Origin: JAMQKA01 sp043951865
GTDB lineage: Bacteria; Bacteroidota; Rhodothermia; Balneolales; Balneolaceae
Reading direction: 5' to 3'
Assembly: GCF_043951865.1 (NCBI RefSeq)
Contig: NZ_JBINJF010000001.1
Coordinates: forward strand, 310,001-374,000
DNA length: 64,000 nucleotides
This document shows positions 1 through 9,327 of this stretch, piece after piece (within the stretch, counting starts at the first letter, position 1; each line of letters begins with the position of its first letter). The notes beneath the pieces are model-generated. The model was not told where the DNA came from, did no database searches, and saw only the letters and a list, made by a program, of their open reading frames with translations. The position numbers and the translations under genes are program-made.

Positions 1-2
1 CC

Positions 3-509
3 AGCGTTACCATTTTGGAACCCACTCAAATTCCGGGCGGAAACCAAGAGCAATACTCGGCGGAAGAGATCCGCGATCTGGAGGAGGAGCACCGCGACAA
101 CACCACGGAAGGGGAAACCCTTTCTGCATATATGATCATAGTTGACGGTAAATACGACCAGGACAACGTACTAGGAATCGCCTACTATAATACCTCATCT
201 GGCTTTTTTGGAGCCGCCTATGATGAGGTGAGTGGTGGAGTTGGTCAGCCGTCCCGTTACCAAACAGAGGCCACCTCGTTCCGGCACGAGTTCGGCCATC
301 TTTTCGGCCTGGTTAACGTAGACGGATCGGGCACAGAGATGCAGCAAGACCACCAAGATGAAGAAAACGGTCACCACTGTGACAACGACAGCTGCCTGAT
401 GTACTACGCCATGGAGAGTACCGACCTGTTTGGCAGCGTATTCGGAGGAAGCATCCCGTCGCTGGACCAGAACTGTATTGATGACCTGCAAGCCAACGGC
501 GGGCAGTGA
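3..509 (+). CDS. Zinc metalloprotease, C-terminal part (cut by window edge)
   Basis: The reading frame is open to the left edge, with no stop or convincing start, so only the last 168 residues are visible. The motif HEFGH at bases 285-299, followed by LFGL, is the HExxH zinc site with its catalytic Glu. A segment rich in His, Asp and Cys follows and ends in a methionine-containing turn (CLMYYAMES), as in metzincin-like proteases of Bacteroidota. The position ten residues after the first His, where metzincins carry the third ligand, is Asn. The third ligand may therefore be one of the later His residues (HH before CDN). Any signal peptide lies outside the window. The gene converges with prfC across a long inverted repeat. 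The protease class is fairly sure; the substrate is unknown. Confidence 0.75.
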   Translation, partial: SVTILEPTQIPGGNQEQYSAEEIRDLEEEHRDNTTEGETLSAYMIIVDGKYDQDNVLGIAYYNTSSGFFGAAYDEVSGGVGQPSRYQTEATSFRHEFGHLFGLVNVDGSGTEMQQDHQDEENGHHCDNDSCLMYYAMESTDLFGSVFGGSIPSLDQNCIDDLQANGGQ

Positions 510-592
510 ATTAAAAATCAGGAATGAAGAATTAAGAATAGGGTGACTTTTTCAACCTGAGTGCACCTATTCTTAAATCCTGATTTTTAATT
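509..592. terminator. Long inverted repeat between convergent genes, probable bidirectional terminator
   Basis: The arm AATTAAAAATCAGGA starting at base 509 is mirrored by TCCTGATTTTTAATT ending at 592. A second inner pair is TTAAGAATAGG (533-543) with CCTATTCTTAA (566-576). The left arm begins on the stop codon of the metalloprotease and the right arm ends 13 bases before the prfC stop. It can form a long AT-rich hairpin on either strand, with A/T tracts on both sides, fitting a shared terminator. Confidence 0.7.
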
Positions 593-604
593 CTTCATTG
601 GCCC

Positions 605-2221
605 TTAGTTTTGCTTGAATTTGAACAGGTTTTCGGCACCAACTTTGTCCTCGGCCTGATTGAGGGCGTAGCCGCTGTCGAACAGTACGATGGGATTCCC
701 TTCCATATCTTTCGTGACGTGCGTGGAGTAGCTCGTTTTCAGTTTATCAATCACGTTCTCATCTTCCGGCAGCCATCGCGCCGCGTGGTAGCTGACGCTG
801 CTCATATTCAGCTCCACATCGTATTCGGTGAGCATGCGGTGCTTGACCACATCGAACTGGAGGGCACCAACGGTTCCAAGCAAGAGCTCATTCCCGACCC
901 CGCCCGGTACTTCAAATACGTGAACAACCCCCTCCTCGGCAAGCTGCTTCAGGCCCTCGCGCAGCTGCTTCCGCTTAAACGGATCTTTGGTCGCCACCTT
1001 CATGAAATGTTCGGGCGTAAACAGGGGAATGACGTTAAATTTTACAGGAGTATCGCTGTAGATCGTCGTGCCAATACGGAACGAACCGGGATTAAAAAGC
1101 GACACCACATCGCCGGGATACGCCTCCTCCAGGATATGGCGCTCATCGCCCATCAGGGTATGGGGTGTCGACATTCGCACTTTTTTCTCCAGCCCCGCCT
1201 GCTTTACATCGAGATCTCGCTCAAACTTCCCGGAAGTAATCCGCACGAAGGCCGCGCAGTCGCGGTGATTCGGGTTCATGTTGGCCTGTAGCTTAAACAC
1301 AAACCCGGAAAAATCGTCGCCGATAAGTCGTTCCGTGCCATCCTCATTTTCATACGGCTGCGGGGGATTCGCAAGATCCGAGAAATAATCGAGGAATACA
1401 TCCACCCCGAAATTATTCAGGGCTGACCCGAAAAACATCGGCGTGCACTTCCCGTTCAGGTAAGCCTCGCGATCCATCGACTCAAAAATATCCTCCACCA
1501 GCAGGGCCTCCTCGTAAAACTCCTCCTTCATGTATTCAGAGATACTGGCCTGCTCCAGCCCTTCTTCCAGTCCGTACACCTCGGTTTCCGCTTTCTGCGC
1601 CCCGTGCTTTTCTTTGCGATAAAGATAGAGCTTTTTGCCAATCAGGTCGTAGATGCCCTCAAAATCCTTCCCGTAGCCCAGCGGCCAGGAAGCGGGAATC
1701 GGCTCAATGCCGAGCTGGTTTTCCACGTTGCTCATGATCTCCAGCGGCTTCAATCCCGGGCGATCGCACTTGTTGACAAACGTGATAATCGGGATCTCCC
1801 GCATCTTACAGACCTCAAACAGCTTTTCAGTCTGCTCCTCTACGCCCTTCGCCACGTCGATCACCATCAGCGCAGTATCAGCGGCTACGAGCGTGCGCAG
1901 GGTATCCTCGGAAAAGTCCTTGTGGCCCGGCGTATCCAGCAGGTTGTACTTGATATCGTCTTTCTCAAAACGGAGGACAGAGGATGTTACCGAAATTCCC
2001 CGCTCTTTCTCAATCGCCATCCAGTCGGAGGCGGCATAGCGGCTGGCTTTGCGCTGGCGGATGGAGCCGGCCTCGTGGATCGCGCCCCCGTAGAGCAGCA
2101 GCTTTTCGGTGAGCGTAGTCTTCCCGGCATCGGGGTGAGAGATGATCGCGAAGGTACGCCGCCGCCGGGCCTCCTTCTCGATCTTATTTTTTTCTTTCGT
2201 CGCTGTATCGGTATTGGCCAT
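605..2221 (-). CDS. prfC: Peptide chain release factor 3
   Basis: Translational GTPase that recycles RF1/RF2 from the ribosome after termination; cytosolic. The product is 538 residues, close to the usual 530. The P-loop SHPDAGKTT sits at residues 28-36, followed by the switch II DTPGH motif and the NKCD base-specificity motif, with the RF3-specific C-terminal domains afterwards. A basic lead (EKEARRRRTFAIISHPD) precedes the G domain, as is typical of RF3 rather than EF-G. The ATG start gives the full conserved N-terminus. It is a single gene, convergent with the metalloprotease and separated from the DUF72 gene by about 200 bases. Confidence 0.97.
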   Translation of the reverse strand: MANTDTATKEKNKIEKEARRRRTFAIISHPDAGKTTLTEKLLLYGGAIHEAGSIRQRKASRYAASDWMAIEKERGISVTSSVLRFEKDDIKYNLLDTPGHKDFSEDTLRTLVAADTALMVIDVAKGVEEQTEKLFEVCKMREIPIITFVNKCDRPGLKPLEIMSNVENQLGIEPIPASWPLGYGKDFEGIYDLIGKKLYLYRKEKHGAQKAETEVYGLEEGLEQASISEYMKEEFYEEALLVEDIFESMDREAYLNGKCTPMFFGSALNNFGVDVFLDYFSDLANPPQPYENEDGTERLIGDDFSGFVFKLQANMNPNHRDCAAFVRITSGKFERDLDVKQAGLEKKVRMSTPHTLMGDERHILEEAYPGDVVSLFNPGSFRIGTTIYSDTPVKFNVIPLFTPEHFMKVATKDPFKRKQLREGLKQLAEEGVVHVFEVPGGVGNELLLGTVGALQFDVVKHRMLTEYDVELNMSSVSYHAARWLPEDENVIDKLKTSYSTHVTKDMEGNPIVLFDSGYALNQAEDKVGAENLFKFKQN

Positions 2222-2425
2222 AGTCTAGTTGGAGCTGGGAAATTCTTGTTTTCAGAAAGCCTTAAAGATAAGGGTTTTGGAGGGGAGTTTCACTTGCTAT
2301 AGTCATGGGTCTTGGGTCGTGAGTTGCGAGAGGGCAGCCCTTTTTAAGCACTGGAGTCAAGTCCCACTCAAATGAGATGCTAGCCCGTTTCATTATTCAA
2401 CATCCACCTGTTCAAGAGCTAAGAT

Positions 2426-3292
2426 TCAAAAAAGTCCCAGCTGCTTGTCCTGCTTCTCCACTGGCCAGGCGGGCATCGGGTCGATATCGATCAGTTCCGC
2501 CAACAGCTGGTGAAACCGGCGGGCGATGGGGGGCTGGCGTGCCGGGTCGGGCGCGTGGGTAAACACGTAGGGGTGCAGTCCCTCCTTGATCCAGTCGGCG
2601 ACGATGATGGCCCACTCCTTCAGGTAGGGCTCATTATTGATGGGATCGTTGGCGCCCACAAAGCGGACAAACGGGCGCGAGCCGGTCGTCTCAAAACGAA
2701 CCGGCACCTTCGGCTTCTTTTTTCGGGCTTCTCGGATCGACTTTTCGTCCGATTTCATGGCGTGCAGTTTCCGGGTGTCGAATACCACGCGATCGATATT
2801 ATAGCTTTTGAGCAGCCGGTTCAGGTGCCGCTCCTGGCGGCCGTGATCGAAAAAACCGGGATGCCGAACCTCTACGGCGTAGCTGAACGCGCTTGGGAGC
2901 ATCGCCAGCAGATTCTCGAGCTTGCCGATCTCATCCGGGGAAAACTGCGGGGGCAACTGGATGTGGTACGGTCCCAGCCGATCTTCAATCGGCTCAAACA
3001 GATCTATAAAGTTACGGACGTCCTCCTCCACACCATGCAGGCGTTTTTGGTGTGTAATCGATCGGTGAAATTTGAAACAAAATTTAAAGCCCTCCGGCGT
3101 CTGTTTTCCCCACTTCCTGACCGTTTCAAGATCGGGTAGGTGGTAAAATGTCGTGTTCCCTTCCACCGAATTAAACACCGACGCGTACTGCCGCAGGAAC
3201 TCCTTTTGTTTGGCATCATCCCTATAAAAGGTCCCGACCCAGTCTTTCAGACTCCACACCGTACATCCCAAATGATATTTAGTTATTGCCAT
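2426..3292 (-). CDS. DUF72 (YecE-like) TIM-barrel protein
   Basis: The 288-residue product opens with the hallmark of the family (HLGCTVWSLKDWVGTFYRDD), then the NSVEGNTTFYHLP segment. These correspond to the G-x-S/T-x-W and N-x-x-E-x-N-x-x-FY motifs of DUF72/YecE proteins. Later parts (FKFHRSITHQKRL; YAVEVRHPGFF; VRFVGAN) follow the conserved order. The fold is a TIM barrel; the biochemical role of the family is not established. It is followed 12 bases downstream of the serine-hydrolase stop in the same orientation, so the two may be co-transcribed. Family assignment is secure, function is not. Confidence 0.9.
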   Translation of the reverse strand: MAITKYHLGCTVWSLKDWVGTFYRDDAKQKEFLRQYASVFNSVEGNTTFYHLPDLETVRKWGKQTPEGFKFCFKFHRSITHQKRLHGVEEDVRNFIDLFEPIEDRLGPYHIQLPPQFSPDEIGKLENLLAMLPSAFSYAVEVRHPGFFDHGRQERHLNRLLKSYNIDRVVFDTRKLHAMKSDEKSIREARKKKPKVPVRFETTGSRPFVRFVGANDPINNEPYLKEWAIIVADWIKEGLHPYVFTHAPDPARQPPIARRFHQLLAELIDIDPMPAWPVEKQDKQLGLF

Positions 3293-3304
3293 GGTTGTCC
3301 CGTT

Positions 3305-4435
3305 TTATTGAGCCCGTATGACGCCGGTCCCGAAAAAAGATATAGTCCCATTATTACTCCTTGATTCCCGTTGGTCGTTTAGGCCTATCTGCTGTATCAA
3401 AAGTGGCAGAATCCTTTTGCCCAGAAGATTAAATACCGGCTGCTTATAGCTGCGCGACTGATTGGCATTTTGCAGCGAGGAGGTGAGGACGACCACCGCT
3501 TCCAGCTCCGGGATGATGAAGATATACTGCCCGCCGAATCCCCATGCAAAATAAACCTTGTGTCCGGCCACCGGGCGGTTCCACCACATATAGCCGTAAT
3601 CATATGGGTTGTATTTGCTCCGGGTGTATGTTTGAAAAGATTGAGCCAGCCACGCCTTGGATACAATACGACGGCCTTCATACGTCCCCCCGCCCAATAT
3701 CATCTGCCCGATCTTTAGCATATCCACCGGCTTCAGTGCCAGGTTATTTCCCCCGAAATAGTAGCCGTCAGGATCCTGCTGCCAACTGCCCGGCTGAATA
3801 TCCATCGGCCCAAAAAGATATTCTTGGGCAAAATCCCGGGTGCTCATCCCTGCGCTCTTCTCGATAATAACGGAAAGCAGGTGGGAGCTGCCGGTGCTGT
3901 ACTCCATGTCATCGCCCGGGGAATCGACCATCGGCTGTTCGAGTGCAAATTTTATCCAGTCGTCACTAACCACCCAGCGCCCGTAGTTATGAAAGCTGGT
4001 GGTTTCGAGCCCCGAGCGCATCGTGAGCAGGTCCTCAATCGTAATGGTTCGTTTTTCCGGATCGGAGATCTCTTCAAAATATTCCGGGAAGTACTGCTCA
4101 ACCCGCACCTCCTTGTTTTCAATGAGTCCCCTGTCTATGGCGATACCCACGAGCAAAGAAATAATGCTTTTGGAAGCTGATTTTATGTTCATCGGGCGGT
4201 GGGGTGGCTGACCGTCAAAATATTGTTCCAGCAGCAGTTCTCCATTCTTTTGAATCAGCAGGCTGCGAACAGACGTTATGGCATCGGCCTGCTCGGAAAT
4301 GGCGGTTAAGGATGAGCTGCTGTCTTCAGGCGCGGCAGCGGGTGCCGACAGGGCCGTTGGCGCAATATTCAATAACATCCCCAAAGCGAATAACCAAACA
4401 GTCCCGAGTGGTTTTTTACCAGAAAAAGAGTTCAT
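3305..4435 (-). CDS. Secreted serine hydrolase, class C beta-lactamase fold
   Basis: A 376-residue protein with a Sec-type signal peptide (residues 1 to about 30, ending near ALSAPA). The SxxK catalytic pair is S86/K89 (SASK), and the second motif position is in YSTGSSH about 95 residues later, as in the beta-lactamase/transpeptidase-like family (estB, pbpX and 6-aminohexanoate-dimer hydrolase relatives). These enzymes act on esters, amides or D-amino-acid peptides in the periplasm. Nothing here separates an esterase from a peptidase. It lies just upstream of the DUF72 gene in the same direction, without an obvious shared pathway. Confidence 0.85.
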   Translation of the reverse strand: MNSFSGKKPLGTVWLFALGMLLNIAPTALSAPAAAPEDSSSSLTAISEQADAITSVRSLLIQKNGELLLEQYFDGQPPHRPMNIKSASKSIISLLVGIAIDRGLIENKEVRVEQYFPEYFEEISDPEKRTITIEDLLTMRSGLETTSFHNYGRWVVSDDWIKFALEQPMVDSPGDDMEYSTGSSHLLSVIIEKSAGMSTRDFAQEYLFGPMDIQPGSWQQDPDGYYFGGNNLALKPVDMLKIGQMILGGGTYEGRRIVSKAWLAQSFQTYTRSKYNPYDYGYMWWNRPVAGHKVYFAWGFGGQYIFIIPELEAVVVLTSSLQNANQSRSYKQPVFNLLGKRILPLLIQQIGLNDQRESRSNNGTISFFGTGVIRAQ

Positions 4436-4582
4436 AGTTTAATTAAGCCGATTTGTGTGTGGCACGTTGCATTTGCCTAATGCTGATAACAGCAATTATC
4501 ATTCCAAAACATGTGTATTATAGCCAATCTGAACCACAGATATGAATGCCGCTGATGAAATTCTAATAAAATACCTGTTGCG

Positions 4583-4744
4583 ATGAAAAAAATTACTGCT
4601 CACTGGGTGGCCGTCGCGTTTTCAGCGGTGCTGCTGGGTGGAGTGGGGAAACAACCCGTTCCGGCTCACCGGCGATATCAACCTGCTGCTCACCTTCCTG
4701 AAAATCCCTTTATGAGAGTTAGAGGTCGCAGTCTATTTGATTAG
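4583..4744 (+). pseudogene. Probable remnant of a small membrane protein, in a 384-base gap
   Basis: The only coding-like signal in the gap 4436-4819. From ATG 4583 the frame begins MKKITAHWVAVAFSAVLLGG, a convincing signal/anchor, then turns into Pro/Arg-rich nonsense to a stop at 4742. Shifting by one base near 4650 restores a hydrophobic reading (NNPFRLTGDINLLLTFLKIPL) that ends at TGA 4712-4714. This looks like a decayed gene with one frameshift. The rest of the gap shows no gene. The bases around 4754 share a 12-base string (CCTGTCTTCGTA) with the intergenic sequence near 32910. Confidence 0.35.
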
Positions 4745-4819
4745 AAAGCCCTGTCTTCGTAAATAGCTGTTTTTAAAAATCAACAGCCACCCTCACCTAA
4801 TCGCGGGGATACAATACTC

Positions 4820-5644
4820 ATGGGAAGTAGCACGCTCGGCAAATTCTTAAAAGTGTCATTTTTAATTGGGATCGTGAGTTGTACGGGGGCCACCCTGCCT
4901 GCTCACGCACAAAACAAGGCAGACTGGAACAACAGGAAGGCTGCTGTCTCCCTCACGTATGACGATGCCCTGGCAGCCCAGCTGGAAAACGCCGTGCCCC
5001 TGCTCGATTCCCTCGGCCTTAAAGCCACCTTCTACCTCTCCGGCTATTTTGAGGGCTTTCGCAACCACACCGGAGCCTGGGGCAGCGTGGCTGAAGCCGG
5101 TCATGAGCTGGGCAACCACACGCTGTATCATCCCTGCCAGGGCGGACCCGGCCGCGAGTGGGTGCAGCCCGACTACGACTTGCGCAGCTATACCGTCAAG
5201 CGCATGGCCGATGAGATCCGCATGACCAACACGCTGTTAAGCCTGCTGGATGATCGACCGGCATCCGCCCGTACACTGGCCTATCCCTGCGGCGACACCG
5301 AAGCGGGCGACTCTTCATATGTCAGGGCCATCAAAGATAACCTGGTGGCAGCACGAGGCGTACGGGATGGTATAGAACAGATCGGCAACATCGACCTTTT
5401 TAACATCGATTCGTACCTGATCAGCGGGCAATCTGGCGAGGAGCTGATCGAACTGGTGCAAAAGGCAATGGACGAACACGGACTGGTGGTGTTCCTGTTC
5501 CACGGCGTTGGTGGCGGACACAACCTGAATGTGTCGCTCGAGGCGCATCGCAAGCTGCTTCATTTTCTGAAAGAACACGAGCAGGAGCTGTGGATTGCGC
5601 CGCTGATTGATATTGCAGAGCATGTAAAAAACCACCACCGGTAA
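4820..5644 (+). CDS. Secreted polysaccharide (NodB-type) deacetylase
   Basis: 274 residues with a signal peptide (hydrophobic stretch about 10-27, cleavage near AHA). The NodB homology domain starts at once: TYDD at 46-49 supplies the catalytic and metal-binding Asp pair, and H100/H104 in GNHTLYHP are the metal ligands of the second motif. The later LAYPCGD segment and a C-terminal FLFHGVGGG segment match the remaining family motifs. Such enzymes de-N- or de-O-acetylate cell-wall or exopolysaccharides using Zn or another divalent metal. The single-domain architecture and export signal suggest an extracytoplasmic glycan substrate; which one cannot be told. Confidence 0.9.
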   Translation: MGSSTLGKFLKVSFLIGIVSCTGATLPAHAQNKADWNNRKAAVSLTYDDALAAQLENAVPLLDSLGLKATFYLSGYFEGFRNHTGAWGSVAEAGHELGNHTLYHPCQGGPGREWVQPDYDLRSYTVKRMADEIRMTNTLLSLLDDRPASARTLAYPCGDTEAGDSSYVRAIKDNLVAARGVRDGIEQIGNIDLFNIDSYLISGQSGEELIELVQKAMDEHGLVVFLFHGVGGGHNLNVSLEAHRKLLHFLKEHEQELWIAPLIDIAEHVKNHHR

Positions 5645-5744
5645 CATTTGGGGGCATGCAGATTCTCACCGGCGGTCTACAAGGAAGCTGGTAAATCACG
5701 AAGGAATTTCGCAAAATCGTTCCCGAACGGCCTGATAAGACACG

Positions 5745-6599
5745 TTACTTGCACATCATCTCCACCGTATTCAGCAGCTTTTTGAGCGACTCCACCTTGT
5801 GCTCTGCATTGAGCTTGGCGTAACTCTGGATCAGGTTGCGGATGCAGCGGGCCAGTATTTCGGCCTCGCTGGTTATCTCGAAATGTTTGGATTTGGGGTC
5901 GACTCCGTTCTGCTTCAGGAAAAAGTAGCACTGGTTGTAGCTCACCACCTTGCCGCTGTCGAACGGGTCGATCAGCACCTCCTCCTTGTCTCCCTTGAAC
6001 TTCAGCATAAAATGGATCGGCATGTTAATACCGTAAAAAGGCATGTTTAGCCGGCGGGCAAGAAACAAGACAATCAGCGCCAGGGAAATGGGCAGACCCT
6101 GGCGGCGGTCGATCACCCGGTTAATATAGCAGTTGTCGGGATTGTAGTAATCCACCGTACTGCCGGTAAATTTGAGCTCCTCAAAGATGAAATCCATCAG
6201 AATATGGATCTGGCGGGTTTCGTCGGGCTGATACTGTATTTTACCGGAAATCATGTCGGCAAAACGATCCAGTTTCCTCATATATTCCTCCTCCCTCAGG
6301 GTCGGGTTGTCGAACCTGGAAAGGATGAAGACCGCTCTTTCAAGCTGCCTGAGATTCGAAAGCCCCCCGTCCAGCACATCCAGGAAATCCTCTTCCAGGT
6401 TCCCGTATGTAATGTACTGTATGATCTCGTTAATCAGTTCTTTTTCAGAATCGTTTTTAGTCTCATTTTTCTGCTGGTCCAGCAGCGGCACCGCTTTCTC
6501 ACCGAGCTCAAACAGCCGGTTTTTAACCTCTGATTTCACATACGGATCAGGATCATCCAGCAGGTAAACAAGGGATTCTATTTCTGTCTTTGTTGCCAT
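5745..6599 (-). CDS. SirB1/transglutaminase-like family protein
   Basis: 284 residues. The first 100 or so look helical and HEAT-like (YLLDDPDPYVKSEVKNRLFE), and the rest is the transglutaminase-core-2 (SirB1) domain. The family signature is at residues 160-200: NRVIDRRQGLPISLALIVLF, then a conserved Pro-Ile-His-Phe (HFMLKF). The Cys of true transglutaminases is not present at the expected place, so this is probably a non-catalytic or differently acting member. The cellular role of the family is unclear. It is monocistronic and divergent from arcA over about 275 bases that hold the promoters for both. Confidence 0.8.
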   Translation of the reverse strand: MATKTEIESLVYLLDDPDPYVKSEVKNRLFELGEKAVPLLDQQKNETKNDSEKELINEIIQYITYGNLEEDFLDVLDGGLSNLRQLERAVFILSRFDNPTLREEEYMRKLDRFADMISGKIQYQPDETRQIHILMDFIFEELKFTGSTVDYYNPDNCYINRVIDRRQGLPISLALIVLFLARRLNMPFYGINMPIHFMLKFKGDKEEVLIDPFDSGKVVSYNQCYFFLKQNGVDPKSKHFEITSEAEILARCIRNLIQSYAKLNAEHKVESLKKLLNTVEMMCK

Positions 6600-6874
6600 A
6601 GTACGCTTTCTGTTCTTTTGAACCTATCTCCAACAGCATTTGAGTATTTTTCGTGCGGTAAAATAGAGAAAAAGAAAATTCTTTATCCAATCTTCCGGCA
6701 AGTTTTAATATTTAGTAATCGAGGTCGGAAGTTTTATATTTAAAGGGCTTGATACGGTGAACAATGCGTTGGAGCGTCATCAACAGATACTGGCATTCCT
6801 TTTGATTGGAACACCTGATCCTTGTTCACTGGTCACCGTTTACCGTTAATTGCTTATTGCCAGTTGCTTATAAA

Positions 6875-8101
6875 ATGAAATTGAATGTCAGCTCAGAAAC
6901 AGGTCGGCTGCGGGGCGTAATTGTACATACGCCGGGACATGAGGTATCGCTGGTAAACCCGGAACTCAAGGACGAGCTGCTGTTCGATGACATCGTTTTT
7001 GAGGAGGATGCCCGCCGTGAGCACCTCGACATGCTGGATATTTTCCGCGCTGCGATGCCGCCGGAGGGTAAAATCTACGAAATTACCGATCTTTTCCTGG
7101 AGTGTTTCCATATGGACCAGCAGGAAGCGCGGGCATTCTTTATCGAAGAGCTTATTCGGCGCTACCCGCAGGGCAACCTGCATACCGTTAAAGAGGAGCT
7201 GCTCAGTATGCCGCCGGATGAACTGCTGCGTTTTGCCATAGAGGGCATTACTACCCATAAGGATTTGGTATTAAATCCCACACCCAATCTGCTTTTTACG
7301 AGAGATCTTGCCGCCGTGGTAAACGACAGCATTCTGCTTTCGCGCCCGGCCAAGGCGGCTCGCATCCGGGAATTTCTGCTTATGGAGATGCTGGTTCGGT
7401 ACCATCCGCTTTTCAGTGAGCTGAAAGCCAATATCCTCACCATTTCCGAGCAGGAAACCATCGAGGGCGGGGACGTGCTGGTCGCCTCCGGCGACCTGGT
7501 GCTAATCGGCATGAGTGAACGCACCTCGTTCAGTGGCCTGATGACCGCAGCTGAAGGATTACTCAACAGAGGGGTAACGCAGGTGCTGGCCATTGATATA
7601 CCCAAACAGCGCTCCTCCATGCACCTCGATACCATCTTTACCTTTGCCAGCAACGACGAGTGCTTGGTATTTCCGCCCGCCATCACCGAAAGGGAACGGA
7701 ATGTAGTGAAACTCAACAGCGAAAACGGTAGCATAAGAGCGGAGATCAAATCCTCCCTGAAGGATGCGCTGGAGGAATGCATGGGACATTCTTTTACGTT
7801 TATCAATTGCGGTGGAAATTCGCGTACGAATCAATTCCGCGAACAATGGACCGACGGGGCGAACGTTTTTGCCCTTGCACCCGGCGTCATTGTGGGATAT
7901 GAACGGAACACCAATACGTTCAATGCCCTTAAAGAGCATGGCTACGAAGTCATCAACCAGTTTGATTTTATTGAAGAATATCGAGATCGACCGTTTAACC
8001 CCGGCAGTAAAAAAATTGCCATCGGCTTTGAAGGTAATGAATTGTGCCGCGGACGTGGCGGTGCACGATGCATGACATTGCCAATTTCCAGAGAATCTTA
8101 A
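6875..8101 (+). CDS. arcA: Arginine deiminase
   Basis: Hydrolyses L-arginine to citrulline and ammonia. The ATG at 6875 is preferred over an in-frame ATG at 6806: it gives 408 residues and starts right at the conserved beta-strand (MKLNVSSETGRLRGVIVHTP), while the 23 extra residues are low-quality sequence. Guanidino-group-modifying features are LLFDD near residue 40, the LFTRDL motif, the SMHLDTIFT His motif and the nucleophilic Cys in GRGGARCMTLP close to the C-terminus. No ornithine carbamoyltransferase, carbamate kinase or ArcD gene is adjacent, so a full ADI fermentation operon is not shown. The next gene starts 13 bases downstream. Confidence 0.95.
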   Translation: MKLNVSSETGRLRGVIVHTPGHEVSLVNPELKDELLFDDIVFEEDARREHLDMLDIFRAAMPPEGKIYEITDLFLECFHMDQQEARAFFIEELIRRYPQGNLHTVKEELLSMPPDELLRFAIEGITTHKDLVLNPTPNLLFTRDLAAVVNDSILLSRPAKAARIREFLLMEMLVRYHPLFSELKANILTISEQETIEGGDVLVASGDLVLIGMSERTSFSGLMTAAEGLLNRGVTQVLAIDIPKQRSSMHLDTIFTFASNDECLVFPPAITERERNVVKLNSENGSIRAEIKSSLKDALEECMGHSFTFINCGGNSRTNQFREQWTDGANVFALAPGVIVGYERNTNTFNALKEHGYEVINQFDFIEEYRDRPFNPGSKKIAIGFEGNELCRGRGGARCMTLPISRES

Positions 8102-8113
8102 ACTACTATTTCA

Positions 8114-9325
8114 TTGGACAACCAGCGTTTATCTTACGACTACCAGGAAGTTAACACCCACTCCCCCGAACCCCCGACACCCCAGAAAGAGTTCGGCACC
8201 AAAACGATCCTGAAACATCTCGGGCTCTTTATCCTGACATTTATTTCAGTCTCTTTTTTCGGGGGACTTTTTGTAGCCCAAACCGCAGTCACTGACACCA
8301 TTATGGGACAGATGGGAGATGGAGCCCTCTTTGCAGCTCTCCTGCTCGCATTCCTGGGAACCCATGAGTTCGGTCATTTTTTTGCGGCACAGTTTCACAA
8401 CATTAAAGTAAGCCTGCCCTATTTTATCCCGGTACCCCTGGGCATCGGCACGCTCGGGGCTGTCATTCGGATCAAACAGAAAATAAACGATACCTACAAG
8501 ATGTTTGATGTTGGCATCGCAGGTCCGCTGGCCGGCTTTGCGGTCTCGCTTGCGGTGCTGCTCTATGGGTTTTCCACACTGCCTGACCCCTCATTTATCA
8601 ACAATTTTGCCGGGCACGAAGAGGTCCAGGCCTATGTCGCCCAGCACGGTGTGTATCCCGACCACCCCCCTTCGGCCGAATCTTCAGACGTACTTATTGT
8701 GGGAAATACGCTGCTCTATTCATTTCTGGCACAGTTTTTCGAAAATGTGCCCCCGATGTTCGAGATGTACCACTACCCATTTCTGTTTGCGGGCTGGCTG
8801 GGATTGTTTTTCACGGCCCTCAACCTGATGCCCGTCGGCCAGCTGGATGGAGGACACATCCTGTACTCCCTGCTGGGATTCAAGAGGCACCAGGTCGTTG
8901 CCCGGGTCTGTTTTGCCCTGCTTACGGTAATGGCCGGTATCGAGTCGGTTCCGTTTATCCATATGTCGCTGGAGGCGTGGGACCTGGCCAACCCGTACGG
9001 CACGTTCAGCTGGCTGCTATGGGCCGGGGTCTTGTTCTTCCTGCTGCGCAAAGCCTATCATAATGATCACCGCTGGATCGCCCCCGTACTTTTCGGCTCC
9101 CTGCTGGCCTCCGCGGGCTACATCTACCTGGTAGTGGGATCGCTGCAGACGATGAGCTCTCTTATCTGGATTGTCTGGTCCTTCTTCATCGCCTATTTCG
9201 TAAAACTCGAACATCCACCTGCGCTGTATGAACAACCGCTGGATCCCACGCGCCAAAAGCTCGGGTGGCTCAGCATGGCGATCTTTGTGCTCTGCATCAG
9301 CCCGAATCCCCTATATTTTGTGTAA
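8114..9325 (+). CDS. Site-2 protease family (M50) membrane metalloprotease
   Basis: 403 residues with about eight hydrophobic segments. The zinc site HEFGH is at residues 84-88 inside the second membrane segment, and the second M50 motif (LNLMPVGQLDGGH) follows about 155 residues later, with Asp as third ligand. Members cleave transmembrane anchors, for example of anti-sigma factors. There is no PDZ domain between the motifs. The only plausible start is TTG at 8114, 12 bases after the arcA stop codon; the first ATG would remove a membrane segment. Its nearness to arcA suggests co-transcription without an evident functional tie. Confidence 0.85.
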   Translation: MDNQRLSYDYQEVNTHSPEPPTPQKEFGTKTILKHLGLFILTFISVSFFGGLFVAQTAVTDTIMGQMGDGALFAALLLAFLGTHEFGHFFAAQFHNIKVSLPYFIPVPLGIGTLGAVIRIKQKINDTYKMFDVGIAGPLAGFAVSLAVLLYGFSTLPDPSFINNFAGHEEVQAYVAQHGVYPDHPPSAESSDVLIVGNTLLYSFLAQFFENVPPMFEMYHYPFLFAGWLGLFFTALNLMPVGQLDGGHILYSLLGFKRHQVVARVCFALLTVMAGIESVPFIHMSLEAWDLANPYGTFSWLLWAGVLFFLLRKAYHNDHRWIAPVLFGSLLASAGYIYLVVGSLQTMSSLIWIVWSFFIAYFVKLEHPPALYEQPLDPTRQKLGWLSMAIFVLCISPNPLYFV

Positions 9326-9327
9326 AG

